NCBI GenBank assembly: GCA_014381825.1
Contig: JACNKX010000149.1
Span: 124,001-188,000, forward strand
Length of the DNA stretch: 64,000 nucleotides
Direction of reading: 5' to 3'
DNA from: Planctomycetota bacterium
GTDB lineage: Bacteria; Planctomycetota; Planctomycetia; Pirellulales; Pirellulaceae
The notes beneath the pieces were generated by a model. The model was not told the origin of the DNA. It worked only from the letters and a program-made list of their open reading frames with translations, and did no database searches. Of the stretch, positions 1-12,000 are shown piece after piece (position 1 is the first letter of the stretch; each line of letters begins with the position of its first letter). A program made the position numbers and the translations under genes.

Positions 1-3000
1 GGAGATGCCCTCCCTTATCTCGTTGGTTTTGATGATGTCGGCACTCCGCTTGAAGATGGTGCAATGTTTGATGTGCCTCGCGGTGCGACAGTGATGATCG
101 ACGAAGGTGTGCTATTCAAGTTGCAAGACACGATCATCGACGTTGGCAGCTCGACCGGCACGATCGATCGGCGTGGTGCCGCTCTTCAAGTCCTGGGTGT
201 TCCGGATTCACCTGTCTTCTTCCGATCCTTTCATAACGATGGCATTGGGGGCGACAGCGATGCGGTTGGTCCTGCTCCCGTTCCTGGAGATTGGGGCGGG
301 ATTGTTTTGCGAGACGATTCTGATTTCGAACAGGAAGGCATCTTTCTGAACTGGGTGAATTATGCGGACTTGAACAATGGCGGCGGCAAAGTCATCGTCG
401 GTTCGGTTGAAGAAGTCTTCACGCCAATTCATATCGAGACGGCGCGACCGACCATTTCGTTCAATCGTGTCTCAAATAGTGCCGATGCGGCAATTTCGGC
501 GAATCCAAATAGCTTTGAGGATTCCCTCAATAGGATCGGCCCTGATATTCACGGGAACACCTTGATCAACAACTCGGTCAATGGCTTGTTTGTGCGAATC
601 CAGACAAATGCGGGGGCTCCGGTCGAAAAACTCCAAGTATCGGCGCGGTTCGACGACGACGATATCGTCCACGTTATCACCGAGAACTTGCAGATTTCTG
701 GGGCACCGGGCGGCGTTTCCGTTTCCGACGAAATTCAAGAAATCAGCATTGTTGGTAATCCCACGAGTGGAGATACCTTTACCTTGACTTTCGGTGGCCA
801 GACAACTCGCCCCATCGAATTCAATGCGAATGCCAATCAAAACTCCAACGAGACGCAACGTTTGCAAATCCCCGGTTCGCCGGTTTCGGGTAGCTTTAGC
901 CTAGCTCAGCAAAACGAAGTCCAGACATTGTCTTTGGAAGGAGTGCCCATTCAGGGCGTGTTCCGGTTAAATTTCGAAGCGCCGAACGGTCGCGTCGGGC
1001 TGTCGTCGCCAATCCGCTTTAACGCCAGCGACAACGAAGTGTTATTGGCGTTGAACGACATGTCGAATATCAATCCGGGCGATGTCATTGTTACGGGTGG
1101 CCCATTTCCGAACACAATGCGAATCGAGTTTGCCGGGCAGTACGCTGGTCTAAGTGTCCACGCAATGACCGTCGCGGAGACAACACTAAACGATGGTACG
1201 ACCGTTCTCACGCCCGACATTACTGATAATGAAATTCAGGTGCTCTCGCTCAGTGGGATGCCCACTTTCGGCGAGTTCCGCTTGCAGTTCACTGCGCCGG
1301 ACGGGACAGTTGGTACTTCTTCTACGCTGAGTGTCGATGCAAATGCGGCTCAGGTTCAAGCGGCGCTGGAAGGGATGCTCTCGATCAACTCCGGGGACGT
1401 CATCGTTCGGGGAGGGCCACTTCCTGGAGCCATGACGGTAGAATTCGCCGGCGGATTGGCCGGCGCGAACGTGAGCGCAATCGCTCCGGATACAACCCCC
1501 TTAAGTATTAATGTTGTTGAGGCGAATCCCAATGAAGTACAAACCATCGCCGTCGTCGGCAGCCCGTTGTCCGGCACGTTTCAATTGACGTTCCAAGCTC
1601 CGGATACGTCCATTAGCACTTCCGCGACAATTCCATTTAACGCTACTGCCGCGCAAGTTCAGACTGCGCTGGAAGGGATGGCGAACATCGGAACGGGGAA
1701 CGTGGTGGTCACGGGTGGACCGCTCTCGTCTGGCAGCATCGACGTCGAGTTCGTAGGTGCTTTGGCCCTGACGAATGTCAACGCGATGACGGTGACTTCC
1801 GCCACTTTGACCGTGAACGTCACGGAAGCAGATCCTGCGAATGAACGTCAAACTGTGAGCGTCGCCAACAATCCTGGCTTTGGATTCTTCCAGCTTCGCT
1901 TCCAAGCCCCAGATAATTCGATAAGCACCTCCGCTCCACTGCACTTTGACGCAACAAACATTGAGATTCAGGCAGCGCTTGACGGAATGTCAAATGTCGG
2001 ATCGGGGAATGCGATTGTTACGGGCGGCCCTCTGTCGTCAAGCAACATCACCGTTGAGTTTACAGGTGTCTTTGCGGGACTCGACGTCTCCGCCTTGATT
2101 CCGGTCGTGGTGCAAGTTGCCGTTAATGTCAGTCAACTCGACCCGTATGTACCAAGAGATGTGTCGCTGCAGAGCAATCCGCTTGGCTTTACTGCGACAA
2201 CCGCGGAAGTTCGCGCCGCGCTCGAGGCCATGTTGAACATCGAGCCGGGTGACGTCGAAGTGACGGGATCGCAGCTGCCGTTGCCATTAGACATCGAATT
2301 CAAAGGACGGTTTGCCGGACTCGATATCAATCCACTCGGGGTCGTAAATAGCAGTGTCATGGACGCCAGTGGTTCGTTGTCACCCACAATTGCAGATAAC
2401 CACAATCCAGTTATTTTCAGTATCCGCAGCCGGCTCGAAGAGTTGTTGAATATCAACACTCCCGAACGCGGTGAGATCACGAATGAGCATATTGCAGCTG
2501 ACGTCGTTGTCACGGGTGGACCTCTGCCTGCTTCAGCGATTCGTGTTGAATTTGTTGGACAACATACGGGAGACAATGTTCCACTTCTGCATCTCGATTC
2601 CGCAGCGCCGAGTGTCACGGACGACGACGCAACTTCGTCGAAAACGCTGTCCAGTGGAGCGGTAGTGACGACGGCGGTCGTCAGCTCATCCGCGATCGAT
2701 AAGCGCCAGGCGGCGCGATTAAAGGTTGATCCGGGATTGGTTCTGAAGCTCGATGGTGCACGTATTGAGGCTGAGCGTGGTGAGGCTCAGTTCATCGCCG
2801 AAGGCAGTGCCGAGCGGCCGATTATCTTCACTTCTCGGTTGGATGACGGCTACGGAGCGAGTGGAACGTTTGATTTGACCAGTGATGGTACTACCGAAGG
2901 CACGGCGGGCGATTGGGGTGGCTTGGTCTTTAATGCTGGTGCATCCGCTTCGATCGATCACGCGCTAATCACGTTTGCCGGTGGTCGGATTCCGATTGAA

Positions 3001-6000
3001 GGGGACTTTGACCAGTTCAACACGATTGAGATCCATCAAGCGGACTTCCGAATGACAAACTCCGTGCTGGAAAACAATGCTTCAGGCTTGGCGAGCAGCA
3101 GCCGAAATGGTCGCGGAACGAATGCCGAAGCTGTCGTGTTCGTCCGTGGTGCCCAACCGATCATCGTCGACAATATCTTCCGAGATAACCTTGTTCACGA
3201 CAATACGTTGACGCCAAGTCATGTACCGATTGGCACGCACCTGATCAGCATCAACGCCAATTCGTTGACAAGTGAGATTCAGGGTGATTATGGGCGAACG
3301 ACTGGCGAGTTAGATCTCGTCATGGATTTGGCCAGCAACGCTCCGGCTTTTACGAATAATCATGGTCCGCTCGTTCGCCGCAATCTGGTCGAGAATAACG
3401 GTGTCAACGGCATGGAGATTCGCGGTGAAGAATTGACGACAGAAAGCGTCTGGGATGATAGTGACATCGTTCACGTGTTGCGAGACGAAATCGTCGTAAT
3501 GAACCATCACACGTTCAGCGGCTTGCGGCTACAGAGTAATCCGGGTGAAAGCTTGGTCGTCAAGTTTGGCGGCTCCACGCAAAGTCTTTCCCCCTCGACC
3601 CATAATGGTGTGACGTTTCCGTCAGGTGATGTGTCGTTCGTCGATCGTGTCGTGAGCTACGAGCCGAATTTTGGTGGCGGACCGAGCCCAACCGATCCCA
3701 GATCTACAAATCCAGCAGAAGCGCTCGGCCCTCCGAACTTTAACGGAAGCCAGTCGACTGGGTCAGTTGGGTTAGGCAACGGAGGTCGTGTTACGCTGCA
3801 GTTTACTGACAATTTGCTAACTGGCAGTGGTGACAGCCAGCCTGACCTGCACATCTTCGAGGCCGGTGTGCAACTTGAGAATACATTCGTCGAGATCAGC
3901 AGGGATGGTAATGTCTTCTTTCCCGTCGGGTTGATAAGTGGGGGTGTCAGTAACGTCGATATCGATGCCTTTGGCTTTACTCAGGCGGATTCCTTCAGCT
4001 TCGTTCGGTTGCGAGATGATCCTAGTCAGGGGCAGACCACCGGCTCGTTCGTCGGTGCAGACATCGACGCTGTTGGTGCAATTTTCTCCACTCCAAAACC
4101 GATCGGGATTACGGCAACTGGCATACCTCTCGATATTGATGATCGAATCGGCGGTACGGTCCAAGTGCTAGGCCAGCCCGACTTCCCCGTCATCTTGACT
4201 TCACTGCTGGACGATGATCAGGGCGCGAGCTTCACGGTCGATGGTTTGCCGCACACCGACACAAACAACGATGGTAACGCGACAACGCCGAGTGCCGGTG
4301 ATTGGCGTGGCATTCTCTTGGAGGAGTATAGCAACGATCGAAATGTCGTGGTTGTGAATGAACTTGAAGGTCCGTTCACAAACGGGAGCGACTTGAACCT
4401 TAGTCCGACGAAGGCACAGTTCCTCGGCGAGTTGGCGGCCGACGAAAAAAGTGGCGACGAGAACCGTGCCCTCGGGTTTACCGTGAATGGATTCATTGCG
4501 GTGGATGATCCTAGCGATGTTGACGTTTTTAGTTTCAAGGCACCGATTGGAACGGAAGTGTGGCTTGATATCGATCGAACGAACAATTCATTGGATGCCG
4601 TCGTCGAGTTGATTGCGTTCAACCAGAGCTTGTTTGCGAGGTCGATTGACAACGAAACATTGGTCAAGACACCGACGGTAATCGCCCAGACGATGTTCCG
4701 TGACGATCGACTCGGAGGAGATAGCTATTCGACCAATCCAGATGATCCGGGAATGCGACTCGTATTACCAGGCAGCGGCACGGGAATCGGAACGTATTTC
4801 GTGCGCGTGCGAAGTAACACGGATGCGGCTCAGATCAACGACGTGAATGCCGGCTTAACGCGAGGCGAATACCAGCTCCAGGTGCGGCTGCGGCAACAGG
4901 ATGAGAAAGGCGGATCGAACGTCCGCTTTGCGAACATTCTGTACCCTGAGACGGGTATTCACGCTGTCGGATTGCCGGCCCATTCACCGCTGTTGGGCGA
5001 GGCGACCGAGGCTGACGATGTGACGAACAATACTTTTGGTGGCGCTCAGAATCTTGGCAACTTGCTGGCGACAGATCGAAATACGATCTCCGTTGCCGGG
5101 AATCTGAGCAGCGCGACCGACGTGGATTGGTATCAGGTCGAATTGACTTACCAGGAAATCCAAGCGATCGCTGGAGTGAACGACGCCCCACGTGCGTTCG
5201 CGGCCATGTTTGACATTGACTATGCCGATCAACTCAGTCGCGCCGATTCGGTGATGAGCATCTATGACGAAGCCGGTCGACTGATCTTCGTGAGTCGCGA
5301 TTCGAATGTTCTGGACGATCAGCCGCTCGAAGGGCAAGCGACCGACTTCGATGATCTATCGCGAGGCAGCCTTGGGACGCTCGATCCGTTCTTAGGACCG
5401 GTCCATCTGCCGGCTGAAGTTCCCAGCGCGCGTGAAGTGTACTCGGTGGCGATTTCTTCGAATTTTAGATTGCCCAATCCGCTGGATCAGACGTTTAACG
5501 CGGCTACGAATTCTCCGCTTGTTCGACTCGAACCGATTCCCTCGGTGCAACGAGTTGTAGAAGATCATATCGGTTTTGGTGGAACGACAGGGCTGGGCAC
5601 ACAGATTGGTTACACGACCGGCGACGTGCTTGTGGGTACGCAGTTGGAAGGCCAGCGAGAAATATTGCCGGATACGCCCGCGCTTTTGAATCTGTCGTTC
5701 GACCCGAGCCGCGAAACGATTCCGCTGGAGACGAACGTCATTCCTTGGGGACTAACCGATGTGCAATTGTTCCTTTCGACCGGAGGTTCAGTTGTATCGG
5801 TCGATCCGTTCGATGGGGACCGCTGGTATACGCTGCAATCGGGGTTAGGCCAAGTTCGCGACATTGATATGCGAACGGATGGGCGGTTGTTCGTCTACCG
5901 TAATTCGACGGCCGGTAACGACAATTCGACGGGCGTGATCGATGAGATTGATGTTGGCAGCGGAGATACTCTGAACTACGCCGACCAAACCGACGAGGGG

Positions 6001-9000
6001 CCAAGCGTCGAGGCGCTGGCATTCCGAGCTGTTAACGCCACTAACTATGATTGGTTTGGTTCCGCCACTTTAGGCGGACAATCGTTCCTTGTTGGGGACG
6101 TGGATGTTGCCACGAATCGCGCTAATGGTTACATCGCTTTGGGAAGTACGCCAATTACGGGCCCCGGCGGATTGACCACCGGCTTGGCGTTTTTCAGCGA
6201 TGGTTCGGGCACGATGTATGGCGTGTCGGATACTGGCGATTTCTTCACGTTGAATACGGGCAGCGGCTTTGCAAATGTATTGACGAATTTCGGTGTCAGC
6301 TTCGCGGGACTGGCGCTGGGGCCGCAAAACGTTCAAAACGGTTTGTACAACCAGTTGTTCTTCGCGGTAACCGATTTTGGCCAGTTGCACGTTATCGATC
6401 CGCTGAACCCTACGAACAATTATCGCCCTGACTTTTTCGTGTTCGACACGGATAGTGATGGTGTTGCGGATTCTTATACGGTGGACACGGGCGTCGGTTC
6501 CACGGGCCTCGCGTTTTCGCGACTGGACTTCAATCTCTGGCATCCCACCTCGCTGCGCGGTGGCGACTTAGGACATGGGATCAATACGCCTTTCGACGAT
6601 AGCCGAAACGGAGAGTCGGGTGCCTTCAGTTACTACTTCGGCTTGGAAGAGTCAACGAACGCAACCTACGTGAGGTACTCCGGCCAGGGTGGCCAAGTCG
6701 GTGTGTTGAGCGGAACGCATCAGAACCATCTGACCCGAGGGGCAAACCAGATTGGAAATAACTTCAATCTTCCCGGTGGTGCTCACGGTACATTGCAAAC
6801 CGATCCCTTCAGTTTACAAGGCTACGATCGTACTGATAAACCGACACTCTATTTCGATTACTTCCTGGACACAGAAGCTCGGAACAGTCAGGTCGATATG
6901 CAAGACAGTGCCCGAGTTTTCATTTCGCGAGATGATGGCGTGTCCTGGGAGCAATTGGCAACAAATAACTCGACGCTGACGAGCATCGCGATACCGACAA
7001 ATCCGAATACGGAATTGCCGACCTACGTGACGACTTCGCGGGACGCTTATCCCGCAGCACCAAACCAGGGTACTCAAGAACTGTTCGACATTGACGAGCC
7101 CAATGCACCCGACGTTTGGCGGCAAGCTCGCGTCGATTTGGCAGATTTTGCTGGGGAGTCGAATCTAAAGTTTCGTTTCGATTTCAGTACGGCTGGCGTC
7201 ATCACAGACGACAATTCGATGCCAGGTGACTTTACTAACCGATTCGGTTTCCTGGATTCTGAGCGGGCTCGCAACAACAATCACGAAGGCTTTTACATCG
7301 ACGACATTATCGTCGGATTTGCTGAACGCGGCGAATTGGTGACGGATGACCAAAACGGCGGCGGCGCACCCTATTCTCAATTCGGTGCATCGCAGCGCAA
7401 CGACCAGAACTTCTTTACGGTCCCACAGAACCCGGTTTTTGGCGCTCCTACTCAATCGCTTGTTGGCGAGTATCAACTCGAAATCCGTCGCGGCACTGAG
7501 TTCATCGGAAACGACGTAATCAAATTTGATTTCAACGACGCGACAAATCCAGTTGGCATTGGTCAGCCGCTCTCGCCGATTGAGTCGACACTTGCGCCGG
7601 GAAGTCAAACTGGCGTTGGACGCGAAGTCAAAATCCTGACGACCTTCGATACCAACGAGCGATTTGCAGACGAGTTTACGTTGGTCATGCCGGAAGGGAA
7701 CGTGCTCGTTGACGGAGACTTGTTCTCCATCAGCGATGGCGTAACTGTCACGACATTCGAGTTTGATAGCGGTGGTGGGCTGTTGGGTAGTAACACCGTT
7801 GGCATCCAGTTTTTGGCGAGCGATGACGCTCAGCTGATTGCTCAACGCGTGACCGATCGCGTCAATTCGGTCTTGAACCTGAAGGTGACTGCGTCGTGGA
7901 CTCCAACGAGCGATTTAATTCAGTTGACCGGTGCCGCCGATGTTGTGCCGTTGTCTGCGGCTTCGGACCTGTCCGTGTCGATATTTGCAAATGAAATCTT
8001 GGAGTTTGACGGCTCGAACTTGGGTGTGAGTTCGGCCACGGTCAGCCGAGAAGGGTCGACCGCTGGTGATTTGGTCGTCAGTCTGTTCTCCAGCGACTCG
8101 TCGATCGCGACGGTGCCAGCGACGGTAACGATTCTCGACGGCTCCGCCTCAGCGAACTTTCCGATCACCTCCGTCAATGACGACATTGCGTATGGCGTGC
8201 GGACCGTCGTCGTGAGTGCGGTAAGCCTTGGATTCAGAAGTGAAACCGACACGTTGGACGTGATCGATGACGATGTGGCGCAGCTCAATATCACGTTCGC
8301 CGTTACCGATCAAGAACCGAATGACTCGCTCGCCGCGGCCCAAAGTATTGAGAACGCACACTGGACGCAGACGTTTGATCCCGACCTTGGCGATGCGACG
8401 CAGAACACCTCCGTTTCGATTCCTCACGCGACGATTACAGGCAGCGGTGACGGAACATTGGACTACTACTCGTTCTTCGCTTTTGGTGGGGAACGCGGCA
8501 TCTTTGATATTGACGATGCAAACTTCGATTCAGAGCTGTTTCTGTTCAACAGCAGCACTACGCAACTCTTCGCGAACGACAATGCATTGCTTACTGCTGG
8601 TGCCGCAGGCAGCAGTCTCGCGACCGATTCATTCCTAGACATCGTCTTCCCTTCCGACGACACCTACACGGTTGCGGTTGGTCGAGCTACGGGTGCTGCC
8701 CCGGCCTTGGGGGACATCTACACACTTCATGCTTCGGTGAGTGGTCATGCGTTGTCAACCGTTGGCACTGTTGCTGAGGATGCTGGGTTCGGCGCGGCTG
8801 CCGCTCGCATCACGCGAAACACGCCTGCCGACTTGGACCTGTCGGTCACGGTACTCAGCCGCGACGAAAGCGAGTTACTAGTCGGAGGAGCGCCCGGTTC
8901 CGGGGAAATCGACGAAGCTGAGCCCAACAATGCCTTCTCGGCTCCCCAAGATCTTGAAGCGGCCGATTGGACGCTGTCTGCGAACGTGAATATTGGCGAC

Positions 9001-12000
9001 GTCGCAACGGATACCTCCACGACCTTTCCCCATGTTACGGTACTCGGAACCGGAAACGACACGTTCGATTACTATACGTTCTCTGCCGACGGAAACGCGC
9101 GGGGCATCTTTGATATTGACAATTCTACGTTTGACTCAGAACTGTTCCTGTTTGACTCGTCGGGAAATCTGGTTGGGGAAAATGACAACGCACTTTCCGC
9201 GAACAATGGCCAAGGTGGTAGTACTTCCGTCAGTGACGCATTTCTGGAAGTTACATTCCCGGCGGACGACACGTACACGCTTGCTGTTGGAGCATTCAAT
9301 TCGATCGCCGGTACGGCGACCGTTGTCGGAGCCACGCCACCTTCGGGTAGCACTTATGAACTGCAGATATCCGTCGAGGACCATGAGCTCAACCTGCCCA
9401 CTGCCGAGCGATCGTTGCTTATTCCGACCGGCTCGTTTTCAGCCACGATGCCGCTGAAGTCGATTGAAGATTTTCTCGCCGATGGCGATCAGACTGTGCC
9501 CGTCACGGCGTTCGCCTCCGGTTTTCTTTCCGTGTCAAGCGAGATGGTCGTGCAAGATTCTGGTGTGCTCGACAGCCTGACACTGACGGCTATTGCCACG
9601 ACCATTGCAGAAGATGCGGGGCCGGCCGCGACCACGGCCACAGTGTCACGCCTCTCGGTCGGCACGCAAGACCTAACGGTCAGTCTAATCAGCCATGACG
9701 AGAGCGAACTGGCGGTTCCAACGACGGTCACCATTCCGGCCGGTCAGATGACGTCAGCGGCATTCCCAATCGATGCCGTCGATGACCTTTTGATAGACGG
9801 TTCCCAACTCGTCACGGTAACGGCCTTCGCCAGTGGTTTTCCACGGAGCGACGTGACGATTACGGTGAATGACGACGCGGTCGACACGATTCTCCCCGGT
9901 GTGATTTTGTGGACCGCAGAGGGCCCCGGGCCAGCTACGAATGGCCAAATCGAGAACGTCCGGCGTGCACCGGGCGGACCCGTTGTGAATGACGTCGTTG
10001 GGGCGCTTCAGACGGTGATCGCCCACCCGACGGATTCAGACATCTTGTATGCGGGTGGAACGAATTCCGGTGTCTGGCGAACGCTGAACGCGACGGCGCC
10101 GCTTCCGGATTGGGAGTCGTTAACGAGCCAGCAGTCCGCAAACTCGATCGGCGCCCTGGAATTCGACTTGGCCGATCCGACCAGCCAGACGATCGTCGCC
10201 GCGATTGGCCACTCGAGCAGCTTTGGTCGGCAGGGAAGTGCGTTAACCGGCTTGATGCTAACAACGGACGGAGGCGGCACCTGGACGGAGACGAGTGATC
10301 CACTTTTGGTTGGCCGAAACTTCTCCGGAGTGAGAAAGAACGGTAACTTGATTCTTGCGACCGCGAACAACTTCGGCGGAGGCGTCGGTGGTGGTGTCTA
10401 CCGAAGCCTGGATAGTGGCACTACGTGGTCGTTCGTTTCCGGCACGGGCGGTCTGGCAAGTGGAGCGTCGTTCGACATCGTTCACGATCCGACCACCGCG
10501 AATCGCTACTACGTGTCAGTCCAATCGTCAGGAATCTTCCGGACCGACGATGGTGGGACAACCTGGACCAACATTTCGTCGGGCGATGCAGCTTTGAACG
10601 GCGCACTCACGAATGCTGGGAACAATAATGCTGAGATGGCGGTTGGCAGCAACGGCCGGCTCTACGTCTTGGGAGTGATCAATGGCCAAGCTGCCTATAT
10701 CGGCTACACGGATAGCGCTGGAGTGACGTGGACGGCGATGGACTTGCCGTTGACTCCAGATGCGGGCGGCGGCGCGGATGAGGGGCTCAACCCGCGGGTC
10801 AAGCCTGGCGGTCAAGGCGCGATTCACTCGTCGATCGTCGTCGATCCATCGGATCAGAACATTGTGTACGTCGGCGGGGATCGGCAAGATACTCCCTTCC
10901 CGAACTTTATCGGCGCTGTCGCATTCAGCGCCCGGATGTTCCGAGGCGACACGCGACTGGCACCAAACGGAGCCTCGCCTTCTTCGCAGTGGGCGCACCT
11001 GACACACCGAAACGACATCGCAGCGATTCCCACCGGTGGTACGGCGATCAGCAGCAGTCCGCATGCTGACTCGCGCGAAATGGCGTTCGACGCAGCCGGG
11101 AACCTGATCGAAACTGACGATGGCGGTATCTATCGACGCACCAGTCCGCAGGATAATACCGGCGATTGGTTCTCGATTATGGGCAATCTTCAAGGCACCG
11201 AGATGCACGATGTGGCTTATGATCCCATCTCGAACATCATTATCAGCGGTAACCAAGACACCGGCACGACTCAACAAGTAGTAACTGGCTCGTTTGAATG
11301 GGACAGTGTCTCGCAGGCAGACGGCGGCGACGTGGCAGTCTCGGTGGATCCGTTCAATCCCACTCAATCGGTCAGGTACTCCAGCTTCCAGAATTTGGGT
11401 GAGTTTCGCCGCCGCGTGTATGATGCTGGTAACAACCTGATCAGCCAGACGTTCCCGGCGCTGACGGGTATGGGGGCCGATGTTCAATTCGTTACTCCGA
11501 TGGAGATCAATGCGGTCGATCCTCGGCGCCTGATCATCGGCGGTTCAGCGAATGTTTACGAGTCGTCTGATCAAGGTGATTCGGTGACGTCAATTTCAGC
11601 CAACGGCGTCAATGCTTTCTTTGGAGATCCGATTGCTTACGGAGGCCAGCGGTTAGGAGTGCCCAACCCTGACGTGTTGTACGTTGGATCGAATTTCAAC
11701 GTGCTGATCCGAACCACGGCTGGCGGCGCGTTAAACGCGTCGGCAACTTATCCGGGAGGATTTGCTCGCGATATCGTATTGGATCCCGACGACTGGCAAA
11801 CGGCATTCGTCATTGATGACAGCGATGTTTTCATGACCACCAATGCCGGTGGGAGCTGGACCAGTATCACAGGCAATTTGCCGGGATTCGATACGGAACT
11901 CCATTCGATCGTCTACTTCAACCATCCAACGAACCCAACTCTCTTTGTAGGTGGCCAAACCGGCGTGTCGCAGATGTCGCTCGGTGCGCTTGGCACGTGG

